Source of the DNA: Collinsella ihumii
Lineage (GTDB): Bacteria; Actinomycetota; Coriobacteriia; Coriobacteriales; Coriobacteriaceae
Length of the DNA: 64,000 nucleotides
Assembly (NCBI RefSeq): GCF_900046475.1
Contig: NZ_FCOU01000009.1
Coordinates: 124,001-188,000, forward strand
Direction of reading: 5' to 3'
Shown: positions 53,263-61,952 of the stretch, piece by piece
How the letters are laid out: the number at the start of each line of letters is the position of its first letter
Position numbering within the stretch: position 1 is the stretch's first letter
Translations under genes and position numbers: made by a program
The notes under the pieces: model-generated
Databases searched by the model: none
What the model was told of the DNA's origin: nothing
Seen by the model: only the letters and a program-made list of their open reading frames with translations

Positions 53263-54642
53263 CTAATGCTGCGGCCGGTCCTCCTTGTGTTCGGAGTCTT
53301 TCTTGTCCGCCAGGTCGTCCGGCATGCCGAAGGGCACGAGCTCAGAGAGCTTGGCCCACGGGTTGTCGAGCTCGGGCTTGGGCAGCGCCGTCGCGTCGGA
53401 GATGACGTCGTCGGGAAGCAGCTCGGAATCGGCGACGAAGCTGTCGTCGCCCAGGGCGTCGAAGGCGGGGACGGGATTCCCCTGCTCATCGCGATACGGC
53501 GTGCCCTGGAAGATGGCGCCATCGTAATTAACGAGCTGCCGCTTCGTGTTCTTCTCGAAGTAGAAGATGAACAGACCCTTGAGCGCCGCGCACAGAGGAA
53601 TGGCGATGACCATGCCGAGCGGCCCCATCAGGGCCGAGCCGATCACGATGGCGGACAAGCTCATGGCGGGATGCACCTGGACGGTCGACTGCATGATCTT
53701 CGGGCTGAGCACGTTATCGGTGACGTTCTGCGCGATGACGACGAGCACGAGCGTCCACAGGGCCTTCGCCGGACCGTAGAAAAACGCGATCAGCACGGCG
53801 ATGAACGCCGAGAACACGGGGCCGACGACGGGTATCAGGTGGAACAGCGCCGTCAGCACGCCCATCAACCCCGCGTACGGGTGCCCGATCACGAGCAGCC
53901 CCACGAACACGATAACGCCGTTGATGATCGAGGTGATGACCTGCGAGCGCATGTAGCCGCCGACCGAGCGGGACAGGATCGCCACGATGAACCGGTAGTC
54001 GTCCTCCTTGCTGTCGCCGAGCGCAAAACCGATCTCGCCGTGGATCTTGGGGTAGTCGCGCGCGAGCCAGTACGCGAGCACCAGCCCGAGGAACACCGTG
54101 AACAGCGTGTTGGCGAAGCCGCCGATCGCGGGCATCACGCCGCGACCGAGCTCCGCCGCAAGGTCCGTCACGAAGCTGGTGGCGGTGCTTTGCAGCGAGG
54201 AGAGCAGGTCGTTCAGCCCGCTGAACATATCGGAGGACGTGAGCGAGCGGAAGTTGCTGATCAGATCCTGAATCCATGCGGACAGCGAGGAGAAATACCG
54301 CGGCATCTGGTTGAGCACGTCGACGAGCTGCTCCACGAGCATGGGCAGAAGCAGCGTGAACATCAAGATGACCGCGGCTATGACGACGAGCAGGCCGATG
54401 AGCGCCCCGAAGCCGCGAGGGATCCCGCGGTGCTCAAGGGTGTTCACGATGGGCGATGCCACGAACGCGATCAGGGAGCCGATCGCCAGAAACTCGACGA
54501 CGGGCCCGAGCACGCCGATGACGTTCAGCAGCATGGCTCCGATAACGAGCAGACCGACCACGGCCCAGATTCTCAGGGCGGCCAGACGGGTGTCGCGCAG
54601 GACGCGATCGTCTTGCCCGGGCATGTCGACGTGGGAACTCAT
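53263..54642 (-). CDS. AI-2E transporter-family permease
   Basis: 459 residues with eight or so membrane segments. The family motif region is GLVLAYWLARDYPKIHGEI then PVVGPVFSAFIAVLIAFFYG and LSPKIMQSTVQVHPAMSLSA. Members transport varied substrates (autoinducer-2, sodium/proton); the name is not proof of AI-2. A ~95-residue acidic cytoplasmic tail follows. The ATG overlaps the sigB stop by four bases, so it is probably in the SigB unit. Confidence 0.85.
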   Translation of the reverse strand: MSSHVDMPGQDDRVLRDTRLAALRIWAVVGLLVIGAMLLNVIGVLGPVVEFLAIGSLIAFVASPIVNTLEHRGIPRGFGALIGLLVVIAAVILMFTLLLPMLVEQLVDVLNQMPRYFSSLSAWIQDLISNFRSLTSSDMFSGLNDLLSSLQSTATSFVTDLAAELGRGVMPAIGGFANTLFTVFLGLVLAYWLARDYPKIHGEIGFALGDSKEDDYRFIVAILSRSVGGYMRSQVITSIINGVIVFVGLLVIGHPYAGLMGVLTALFHLIPVVGPVFSAFIAVLIAFFYGPAKALWTLVLVVIAQNVTDNVLSPKIMQSTVQVHPAMSLSAIVIGSALMGPLGMVIAIPLCAALKGLFIFYFEKNTKRQLVNYDGAIFQGTPYRDEQGNPVPAFDALGDDSFVADSELLPDDVISDATALPKPELDNPWAKLSELVPFGMPDDLADKKDSEHKEDRPQH

Positions 54643-55430
54643 CGCTTACCCATGACTCCTTCGGGATCGATCTTGTCCTGGATCTTCTTGAGCGTGCGGC
54701 GAAGCAGGCGCGACACCTGGACCTGGGACACGCCGAGCTTCTCGGCGATCTCGATCTGGGTCATGCCCTTCAAGAAGCGCATCTCGATGACCTCGCGCTC
54801 GCGCGGCGAGAAGGACTTGAGCGCCTCCTCGATGACCAGGCGGTCGTCGGTAAAGGTCAGCGCGCTATCCTCGGAGGCGTAGCGGTCGAGGACGGACGGC
54901 GTGTCTTCGGAATCGGAGCTGCCGGGAGCCTCGAGCGGCACCGAGGTGTAGGCGGAAGAGGACTCCATGGCCTCCAGCACCTCGTCTGCCGACGCACCGA
55001 GATAGTCGGCGATCTCGTCGACCGTCGGGGAGCGCTGCAGCTGGGTGGTGAGCGTATCGGTCGCCTGGTTCACTTTCGCGGAAAGCTCCTGCAGGCGGCG
55101 CGGGACACGGACGCTCCAACCCTTGTCGCGGAAGTGGCGCTTGATCTCACCCAGGATGGTCGGGGTCGCATACGTCGTGAACTCGAGGCCGCGATCGGGA
55201 TCGAAGCGGTCGATGGCCTTGAGCAGGCCGAGGTACCCGACCTGCATGAGGTCGTCGAGCGGCTCGCCGCGGTTTTTGAACTTGTTCGCAAGGAACCGCA
55301 CCAGGTTGAGATGGGACATCACGAGCTTTTCACGGGCGTCCATGTCGCCGTTCTCTTTGTAACGGCGGAAGAGCTCGTGCGTCTTCTCCTTATCCCATGC
55401 GGCCTTGCCCGAAGGGGTCTTATCGGCCAT
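54639..55430 (-). CDS. sigB: SigB/SigF/SigG-type RNA polymerase sigma factor
   Basis: 263 residues. Region 2 is NLVRFLANKFKNRGEPLDDL then GYLGLLKAIDRFDPDRGLEF; region 3 follows RVPRRLQELSAKVNQATDTL; region 4 HTH is REREVIEMRFLKGMTQIEIA then LGVSQVQVSRLLRRTLKKI. This is a group 3 stress/sporulation-type sigma. The ATG shares one base with the upstream RsbW-like gene (TAATG), which supports control by that protein. The frame opens 22 codons earlier only as a shadow. Confidence 0.93.
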   Translation of the reverse strand: MADKTPSGKAAWDKEKTHELFRRYKENGDMDAREKLVMSHLNLVRFLANKFKNRGEPLDDLMQVGYLGLLKAIDRFDPDRGLEFTTYATPTILGEIKRHFRDKGWSVRVPRRLQELSAKVNQATDTLTTQLQRSPTVDEIADYLGASADEVLEAMESSSAYTSVPLEAPGSSDSEDTPSVLDRYASEDSALTFTDDRLVIEEALKSFSPREREVIEMRFLKGMTQIEIAEKLGVSQVQVSRLLRRTLKKIQDKIDPEGVMGKR

Positions 55431-55810
55431 TACACATCTGCTTTCAACATCAGGTGTAGCGCGGAGGGGTTCTCGCGCTTCTCGTAGGAATCGCACACCG
55501 CGCCCAGGATCAGATCCGCGTACACGGAGGTCTCGGTGTCGACGGAGATCTCATCGAAGGCGACGTCACCGAGCTCGAAGGTCATGGCGACGTGCTCGTC
55601 GTCGACCTCGAACGAGATGGGGAGCTCCCCCATGGGCTTCGCCGCGCACGCGTAGATGAATGCCTCCTCGGCGGCCATGCGGATGTCTTCGACCCGGTCG
55701 ACCGACATGGAGCTGAGCATAGCGACGTTTGCCGCCGTCATGCGTACGAGCCGTGCGAGATGCGGATCGGCGGAGACGGTCAAACGAATAGGCGCTGGCG
55801 CATTATTCAT
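55430..55810 (-). CDS. RsbW-like protein lacking the ATP lid (putative anti-sigma)
   Basis: 126 residues in the GHKL anti-sigma position directly before sigB. The N-box helix EDIRMAAEEAFIYACA (41-56) resembles the RsbW/SpoIIAB helix, but the usual Asn is missing. No DxGxGI (G1) box or G2 lid is seen; FELGDVAFDEI takes its place. It may be a sigma-binding fold without kinase activity, so the usual phosphorylation switch would not work. The ATG at 55808-55810 with AGGAGG upstream overlaps the DUF948 gene by eight bases. Assignment as an anti-sigma is from position and the partial match. Confidence 0.65.
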   Translation of the reverse strand: MNNAPAPIRLTVSADPHLARLVRMTAANVAMLSSMSVDRVEDIRMAAEEAFIYACAAKPMGELPISFEVDDEHVAMTFELGDVAFDEISVDTETSVYADLILGAVCDSYEKRENPSALHLMLKADV

Positions 55811-56453
55811 TGGTGTCCTCCTGAGTGGATGGGGCGGACGCCGGGGCGGAGCCGTCCGAATAGGTGTAATACTGGGGCACGGCGCGCTTCGGCGACTCAT
55901 CGTCGACAGCATCACGCTGCTCGTCTGCGCTCGAGACCGCTGCCGGCTCCCCCGTCTGCTCGGTCAAGGTGCGCTCCCCCGTTGCGGGCGGCTCGGCGTT
56001 CTTGCCGAAGAACTTGTGGACGCGCTCGGTTGCGGCGGTGGCCACGCTCGACACCGCGTTGGACGCGCTCGACATCCCCGCCGTCACATCGGAGATGTCG
56101 CGCAGCACGCCGTTGACCTCGATCAGGTCCGCCGACAGCGCCTCGACCGCGATGCTGCCCTGCTTGAGCAGCGGCTCGATCTGGGAAATGGCGGGCTGGG
56201 CCCCATCGAGCGTCTCGTTGACACGATCGAGCACGGGCTTGATCTCGTCAACCGTCACCTCGAGCTTCTTGACGAGCGGCGCCGCGCTTTCAACAGTCGA
56301 ATCGATATGCTGAATGACGGGCTGCACGTCGCCAAGCGTCTTATCGATGGCCGACACGGTGGAGCGTGCGCGCCTCAACGTCAGCGCAAGCTCGATGACG
56401 GCCCAGACTCCCACCAGGGCGAGCACGATCAACACGATCTGCAGAGGTTCCAT
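55803..56453 (-). CDS. DUF948-family membrane-anchored coiled-coil protein
   Basis: 216 residues. One N-terminal membrane helix (LQIVLIVLALVGVWAVIELA), then a coiled coil to about residue 150 (QHIDSTVESAAPLVKKLEVT; VNETLDGAQPAISQIEPLL), then a charged Ser/Ala/Pro tail. DUF948 proteins are general-stress proteins in Firmicutes. The ATG at 56451-56453 has AGGAGG. It heads a unit with the RsbW-like gene, sigB and the permease gene. Confidence 0.82.
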   Translation of the reverse strand: MEPLQIVLIVLALVGVWAVIELALTLRRARSTVSAIDKTLGDVQPVIQHIDSTVESAAPLVKKLEVTVDEIKPVLDRVNETLDGAQPAISQIEPLLKQGSIAVEALSADLIEVNGVLRDISDVTAGMSSASNAVSSVATAATERVHKFFGKNAEPPATGERTLTEQTGEPAAVSSADEQRDAVDDESPKRAVPQYYTYSDGSAPASAPSTQEDTNE

Positions 56454-56475
56454 GATGCCTCCTGTACATAGCGAC

Positions 56476-56499
56476 AAGGTGCCTCGGCCGAGGCACCTT
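56476..56499. terminator. 24-bp perfect palindrome before the sigB unit
   Basis: AAGGTGCCTCGG followed at once by its reverse complement CCGAGGCACCTT. It lies between the rarA stop and the DUF948 gene, about 20 bases before the latter's ATG. No T-tract follows. It could end rarA transcription or act as an operator. Confidence 0.4.
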
Positions 56500-56580
56500 A
56501 CCTGATACTACCCGACCACGCCGAATCCATGCGCAAGAAGTCGGGGAACCGTCGCGCGACCGGCACAACAACAGACCGGC

Positions 56581-57930
56581 TCAGTCGACCAGGGGGCCCT
56601 TGCCGCTCCGGTCGCGCGCGGACTGCTCGAAGCGGTACTGCTCCCATCCGCGTCCCGCCGGCTTCCAGAACGCGCCGCGCTCAAGGCCCTCGGGAAGATA
56701 GCGCTGCTCGACCCAGCCCGCGGGATAATCGTGCGGATACAGATAGGGGCCGTAGGAGTCGGATCCCGGACGGTGCCGATCGCGCAGGTGGCTGGGGACC
56801 TCCCGCTGCCCGCTCGTGCGAACGTCCTCCAGGGCCGCGTCGATCGCCGCCTCGCATGCATTGCTTTTCGGGGCGAGCGCGTTGTAGAGGGCGGCCTGGG
56901 CCAAGTTGATGCGGCACTCGGGATACCCGATGACCTCGGCCGCCTTGAAGGCCGCCTCCGCGATAAGGAACGCCTGGGGGTCCGCATTGCCGATATCCTC
57001 GGATGCCTGGATCATGATGCGGCGCGCGATGAACTTCGGGTCCTCGCCTGCGTCGATCATACGGGCGAGCCAGTAGATCGTGGCATCCGGGTCGCTGCCG
57101 CGCATGGACTTGATGAACGCGGAGATGATGTCGTAATGCATGTCCCCGCTCTTATCGTACGAAAGGCCACGGCGAGGGTTGGCCATGCGCACGTCATCGA
57201 GCGTGATGGGCACCGGGACCCCGTCCGATGTGGCGGCGTCGGATTCCGGCCTGGTCACGGCGATCTCGCTTGCGAGCTCGAGCGTCGTCAACGCGCTGCG
57301 GGCATCCCCCGCGGCAAGCGTGCAGATGGCCGAGACGACCTCGTCGTCGAGCGAGAACCTGCCCGCAAGCCCGCGTTCGTCCTCGCACGCGCGGCGGACG
57401 AGCACCGCGACGTCATCGTCGGAAAGATGCTCGAGCTCCACGACGCGGCTGCGGGAGAGCAGGGCCGAGTTGACCTCGAAATACGGGTTCTCCGTCGTGG
57501 CGCCGATCATGATCACCGTTCGGTTTTCCACCGCGTGCAGCAGGGCATCCTGCTGGGAGCGGGAGAACCGGTGGATCTCATCGATGAACAGGATCGTGCG
57601 ACGGCCGAACGCCATGAGACGGCGCTGCGCCTCCTCGATCTCTCGGCGCAAGTCCTTCACGGTGCCGGTGACGGCGGACACCTCGACGAACTCGCTGCGC
57701 GTGTGCGCGGCGATGATGTGCGCCAGGGTCGTTTTGCCCGTGCCCGCGGGACCATAGAGAATGACGCTCGACAGCACGTCGTGCTCGATGGCGCGGCGCA
57801 GCCACGAGTCGGGACCGACCGCCTTCTGCTGGCCGACGTACTCGTCAAGCGACGACGGCCGCATACGGACCGCCAGCGGCGCATACCTGATCTGCTGCGT
57901 GCGCTCTTGTTGCGAAAATAAGGTTTCCAT
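56581..57930 (-). CDS. rarA: Replication-associated recombination protein RarA (MgsA)
   Basis: AAA+ ATPase of the clamp-loader clade at stalled forks. 449 residues. Walker A LYGPAGTGKTTLA, Walker B ILFIDEIHRF, sensor-1 MIGATTENPYFE and the arginine finger ALLSRSRVVEL are visible, with the MgsA C-terminal part (YDKSGDMHYDIISAFIKSMR; LYPHDYPAGWVEQRYLP). ATG at 57928-57930. It lies ~40 bases after dgt. Confidence 0.94.
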   Translation of the reverse strand: METLFSQQERTQQIRYAPLAVRMRPSSLDEYVGQQKAVGPDSWLRRAIEHDVLSSVILYGPAGTGKTTLAHIIAAHTRSEFVEVSAVTGTVKDLRREIEEAQRRLMAFGRRTILFIDEIHRFSRSQQDALLHAVENRTVIMIGATTENPYFEVNSALLSRSRVVELEHLSDDDVAVLVRRACEDERGLAGRFSLDDEVVSAICTLAAGDARSALTTLELASEIAVTRPESDAATSDGVPVPITLDDVRMANPRRGLSYDKSGDMHYDIISAFIKSMRGSDPDATIYWLARMIDAGEDPKFIARRIMIQASEDIGNADPQAFLIAEAAFKAAEVIGYPECRINLAQAALYNALAPKSNACEAAIDAALEDVRTSGQREVPSHLRDRHRPGSDSYGPYLYPHDYPAGWVEQRYLPEGLERGAFWKPAGRGWEQYRFEQSARDRSGKGPLVD

Positions 57931-57971
57931 AGCGTCCTAGTCTAGCATGGCATGAACCGGCCGGGACAACC

Positions 57972-59231
57972 CTACCGTTCGTTGATGTACGTGCGCTGGG
58001 GAAATTGGATCTCCGGGAACAGCTTGGAGGCGAGCTCGGCAAAATACCCGTCGGTCATGCTGGCGATATAGTCTACAACCGTCTGATCCAGATCCTTCTC
58101 CCACTCGTAGGTGCGGCCGTAATGCGCGAGCGCCGCCTGGATGCGCGCGATATGGTGGCGGAAGATGTAGCTCGACTCGTCACGCGCGCGCAAATCGCCC
58201 AGACAGTGCTCGTACATGAGCGAGAAGGCACGTGACAGCACCTCGGCGCGCTCCCCCTCGATGCCGCTTGAACGGTAGATCTTCTCGTAGTTCTCCGCCT
58301 TTGCGCGCCGGATCTCCGCGAACAGCTCCTCGCTCATCTCGATGCGGTCCTTGCCGTAGCTGTGTTGGATGATGTCGGCCGAGGCATGGCTCAAGATCCA
58401 GGAGTTGTACGCCCCTCCGAGCCCGTCATCGAACGCGTCCTCCGACAGCAGACCGGCCTCGATCGCGTCCTGACGGTCGCGGCCGACATACGCGATGATG
58501 TCCGAGATGCGCACGACGCAGCCCTCGAGCGTCATGGGACGCAGATGGCCGATCGCGATATCGCCCGTCTCGTAGCATGATTCGACGATACGGTCGAACT
58601 CCTCGAAATCCGAAAGCCCCGACAGCTCGAACACGCGCTGCTCGTACTCGCCGTTATGGCACAGCACGCCGTCGAGCGTCTGAAGCGTGAGATTTCGACC
58701 GTACAGCACGTCGAGCACGCGGACCGAATGGACGTTGTGGAAAAACCAGCGGCCGGTGCGCGCATGATACACCTCGTTGAGCGCGCGCTCGCCCGCATGG
58801 CCGAACGGCGTATGCCCCAGATCATGGCCGAGCCCGATGGCCTCGATCAGATCGCAGTTGAGACCCAGGGCGTACCCGATATCCCGGGCGATACGGCTTA
58901 CCAGCTGCACATGGATCCCGCGACGGGAGAGGTCGTCGTTGCTGCGGAAGCTGAAGACCTGGGTCTTGCCGGCATACCTGGTGTAGGCGGGCGTGTGGAT
59001 GATCTTCTCGACATCTCGGACGAACGCAGGGCGCCAGATGTTGGCGTCGTCAGCGGGACGGGGATCGCGGCGCAGCGCGGACGCGTTATCGCACCGGTAC
59101 GGGTTGACCCACCCCCGATCACGATCGGACTGGATGCGACGGACAAGATCGTCGCTTAAGGTATTGGGGATTGCATCCATGCGGGCGCGCACGACTTCTC
59201 GATCCTGCTGAATATGCTTAAACGCTGACAC
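57972..59231 (-). CDS. dgt: HD-domain deoxyguanosinetriphosphate triphosphohydrolase-like protein
   Basis: dNTPase of the Dgt/SAMHD1 type, 419 residues. The HD site is GLGHDLGHTPFGHAGERALN, preceded by RTRYAGKTQVF-like sequence (YTRYAGKTQVFSF) and followed by LEGCVVRISDIIAYVGRD with the last metal Asp. It should set dNTP levels; substrate choice is not visible. The GTG at 59229-59231 with AGGAG seven bases upstream is preferred to a GTG two codons earlier that abuts the SD. Confidence 0.9.
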   Translation of the reverse strand: MSAFKHIQQDREVVRARMDAIPNTLSDDLVRRIQSDRDRGWVNPYRCDNASALRRDPRPADDANIWRPAFVRDVEKIIHTPAYTRYAGKTQVFSFRSNDDLSRRGIHVQLVSRIARDIGYALGLNCDLIEAIGLGHDLGHTPFGHAGERALNEVYHARTGRWFFHNVHSVRVLDVLYGRNLTLQTLDGVLCHNGEYEQRVFELSGLSDFEEFDRIVESCYETGDIAIGHLRPMTLEGCVVRISDIIAYVGRDRQDAIEAGLLSEDAFDDGLGGAYNSWILSHASADIIQHSYGKDRIEMSEELFAEIRRAKAENYEKIYRSSGIEGERAEVLSRAFSLMYEHCLGDLRARDESSYIFRHHIARIQAALAHYGRTYEWEKDLDQTVVDYIASMTDGYFAELASKLFPEIQFPQRTYINER

Positions 59232-59428
59232 GACCACGCTCCTTTCTCGGATGTTCTACCCGTATCTTCGCATATCGCGCGGACACCTCGGCAGATGCCG
59301 AGGCGTCTGTAAGAATACGTCCGGCAATCGGTAAGGCCGCAGCGGGTTTTCTCGATGCGCGCGCAAGGTGGGCTTGCTCAGCCGATAGCATGGGAGGCGC
59401 ATCGAGATCGCGATGGAAGGGAGGCGGA

Positions 59429-59881
59429 ATGGATGCGTTGCCCGGTATCGTACATGCGTGCTTCCTGGTGCTTGTCGGGGCACTCATGCTCGTCGCCGCC
59501 TTCATCGACGCCAAGACCCGCACCTATCCGAACGGGCTGGCCGCAGCACTCATCTTGGTTGCGTTCATCGGAACGCTCGCTGGCAAAGGCCCTGGAACCG
59601 CCATGCACCATGCGCTGATCGCCCTGGTGATCGGCGTGGGCTTTTTGATATTCGAGCTGATCTGGAGATGGCTTCGCGCCTCTCCAGGTCTAGGGATAGG
59701 CGACATCAAGTTCATTGCCACCGCAGCCATCATCTCTCCGGTCGGTGCGCTCGCGGGGTGCGCGCTTGGCCTCGCCTGCATGGCGCTCGCGGCCATGGCG
59801 AGCCGAGCACGAACGATGCCCCTTCTCCCCTTTCTGGCACCGAGCTGCATGTTGAGTTTTTTGATGCTGTATACCGGTTGA
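59429..59881 (+). CDS. Short prepilin peptidase (A24)
   Basis: 150 residues, five to six membrane segments. The two catalytic Asp lie in AAFIDAKTRTYPNGL and in GIGDIKFIA, the A24 aspartic-protease motifs. The N-terminal methyltransferase domain of large PilD-like enzymes is absent, as in TadV or archaeal FlaK-type enzymes. No pilin or Tad gene is nearby, so the substrate is unknown. The ATG at 59429 with GGGAGG is preferred to the frame's earlier start at 59390. Confidence 0.82.
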   Translation: MDALPGIVHACFLVLVGALMLVAAFIDAKTRTYPNGLAAALILVAFIGTLAGKGPGTAMHHALIALVIGVGFLIFELIWRWLRASPGLGIGDIKFIATAAIISPVGALAGCALGLACMALAAMASRARTMPLLPFLAPSCMLSFLMLYTG

Positions 59882-59954
59882 CATTGTCAGTGACGATCAG
59901 GCATGCATATTGTTACATCCAGCCGTCACCGACCACATGAGGGCGCATGCGGCC

Positions 59955-59960
59955 TATAAT
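59955..59960 (+). promoter_or_regulatory. -10 box for the small membrane protein gene
   Basis: A perfect TATAAT lies about 30 bases before the ATG at 59991. The -35 region is poor. Confidence 0.5.
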
Positions 59961-59990
59961 GAACCGACTTGACCACAACGAGAGGCACCT

Positions 59991-60320
59991 ATGAACGAGC
60001 CCGATTTCTCTACCGCCTACACGTCGTCGAATCTCGCTCCCACCGATGGGCCCCAACCGGTGGAAAGCGCGAGCGCATCCACTGCGTGCCAGACGAACAG
60101 CTCTCGCTTCGCATACGTCCTGACCTTTGGCATTCTAGGCGTCATCTCGCTGATTATCATCGCCATCTCCCTGCTGCTGTTCGCCGCGTTCACGACCTAC
60201 ACCACCGAGGCGCAGAACATAGATGTGTACTCATGGGGCTATGAGAGCGGTGCGGATTCTCATGAATCCCTCGATGACTACGGCTGGTACGGACTGTCGG
60301 CCGACTCCCATATGCTCTAA
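59991..60320 (+). CDS. Small single-pass membrane protein
   Basis: 109 residues, no family recognised. A Ser/Thr/Ala-rich N-terminus of ~40 residues, one membrane helix (FAYVLTFGILGVISLIIIAI onward, about 40-66), and an acidic, Tyr/Asp/Ser-rich C-terminus (YSWGYESGADSHESLDDYGW). The ATG has AGAGG upstream and the gene has its own -10 box and terminator, so it is probably real and separately transcribed. Confidence 0.7.
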   Translation: MNEPDFSTAYTSSNLAPTDGPQPVESASASTACQTNSSRFAYVLTFGILGVISLIIIAISLLLFAAFTTYTTEAQNIDVYSWGYESGADSHESLDDYGWYGLSADSHML

Positions 60321-60408
60321 CTTCCGCTAGACCACCGCGGATGGGTTGGTTGGGGACGGGTTCGTTTCAACCCATCCCGTCGCCCCGGCCCGGCACGTAC
60401 TCATGATG

Positions 60409-60454
60409 AAACCCCCGACATTACACCGTCAATACGGTGAAATGTCGGGGGTTT
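60409..60454. terminator. Bidirectional terminator
   Basis: Stem of 21 bp with one mismatch: AAACCCCCGACATT pairs with AATGTCGGGGGTTT, then inner CACCGT/ACGGTG, 4-base loop. It lies between the convergent small membrane protein gene and the glycosyltransferase gene, so it can serve both. Confidence 0.85.
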
Positions 60455-60467
60455 ACTCTAAAAGCCG

Positions 60468-61763
60468 CTACTTCGCACCGTCCATAACCTGCTCGAGCGT
60501 CACTGACACGCCGTGCGGCGTCGGGACCCAGTCGACCTTCAGGAACAGGGCCGCCGCGGTGATAGGGATATAGGTGAACATGAACAGCGGGAACGTGAAC
60601 AGGTTGGTGAACACCCGCAACTTGCTGGTGCAATGGATATGCTTGCGCTCAAAGACCGTGGTGAACAGCCCGGCGACAAAGAAGGTCATGTACATCGACA
60701 CCAGGGTCATCATGAGCGAACCGAAGCACATCGCGAGCTCGCGATCGGTAGCCAAAAACCCATGGCTTAAGGAGCCGACGATGATGAACGTGAGGTTCAC
60801 GAGCACCGAGATGAGGGACAGCAGGTTGCCCGGCGCGATCGTCATGAACAGATCGTAGGCGGCAAATCGCCTGAAAAATGCAATGGACTTGACCAGGTGG
60901 GACCCGTACGTGAAGAATACCTGGTAAAAGCCCTTGGTCCAGCGCATACGCTGCTTCCAGGATGCCGGGAAGTCGACGGGCTGCTCATCGTAGAACTCGG
61001 CAGGCGCGTACCCGATGCGCACCCCGTGAATCGCGCAGAACGTTGAGAACTGGATGTCCTCGGTGAGCGTATGGAAATCCCAGCCGTGCATGCCCTCGAT
61101 GATCTTCGCGGAGACCAGATACCCCGAGCCCGAGACCGCGCACGAGGTACCGCAGATCATACGCGCGTTGTTCAGAAACCGCGCTTCGCGCAAAAACCAG
61201 GTCGCATATGCGGCGGAGATCCACGAGCTTCCGAAGTTCTTGGAGTTGCGGTAGCTGGTCAGCGCAAGATAGCCCTGGTCAAAGGCATCGTTCATGATGG
61301 ACACGTAGCTCCGCGAGAGCAGGTTGTCGGCATCGAAGATGAAGAACGCCTCGTACTTCCCGGGATACTCGTTGAGAATCCGGTCGAAGCCGTAGTCCAT
61401 GACCCAGCTTTTGCCCTTGCGAGCAAGGTCGTTGCGCTCATAGACGATGGCGCCCGCCTCACGTGCGACGCGCGCCGTATCGTCTGTGCACGCGTCGGCG
61501 ACAACGAAGATATCGATGAGCTCAGACGGGTAGTCCTGGTCCTTGATGGACTTGATGAGATTGGCGATAACGGCTTCCTCGTTATGGGCGGCGATAAAGA
61601 AGGCATAGCGATGGTTGCGCTTGGCCTTGGGAATCTTCACCTCGCCGTAGAATATCCCGACGAGGAAGAAGACGACCTGATAGAGGAAGCACAGGACGAA
61701 CAGCGCCCCGATCACGAAGTTGAAGATGACGATGGGCGTCAAATGCGAGAGATCTGGAAGCAT
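60468..61763 (-). CDS. Membrane glycosyltransferase family 2
   Basis: 431 residues. One N-terminal membrane segment, a GT-A domain (AFFIAAHNEEAVIANLIKSI; FFIFDADNLLS with the DxD motif; LTEDIQFSTFC; and Q-x-x-RW in SWKQRMRWTKGFYQ), then three to four membrane segments. This is the processive GT2 layout of NagC/hyaluronan/poly-GlcNAc-type synthases. The product is unknown. It is alone between terminators. ATG at 61761-61763. Confidence 0.88.
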   Translation of the reverse strand: MLPDLSHLTPIVIFNFVIGALFVLCFLYQVVFFLVGIFYGEVKIPKAKRNHRYAFFIAAHNEEAVIANLIKSIKDQDYPSELIDIFVVADACTDDTARVAREAGAIVYERNDLARKGKSWVMDYGFDRILNEYPGKYEAFFIFDADNLLSRSYVSIMNDAFDQGYLALTSYRNSKNFGSSWISAAYATWFLREARFLNNARMICGTSCAVSGSGYLVSAKIIEGMHGWDFHTLTEDIQFSTFCAIHGVRIGYAPAEFYDEQPVDFPASWKQRMRWTKGFYQVFFTYGSHLVKSIAFFRRFAAYDLFMTIAPGNLLSLISVLVNLTFIIVGSLSHGFLATDRELAMCFGSLMMTLVSMYMTFFVAGLFTTVFERKHIHCTSKLRVFTNLFTFPLFMFTYIPITAAALFLKVDWVPTPHGVSVTLEQVMDGAK

Positions 61764-61952
61764 GCGAACACCTTCGGATGCAGGATAAACGACATCCGAA
61801 AAGTGTAGCGCAGCATCGCGGGTCGACTCGGAACTGCGCAGTATTTACGTCAATGTCAGCGTGTTCCACACGGGACACGCGGCGAGAGGGCCACGGGGAT
61901 GTACGCCGTGGCATGCCATTCGCAGCCACGCAAGCCCAAAGGCAGCATTTCC

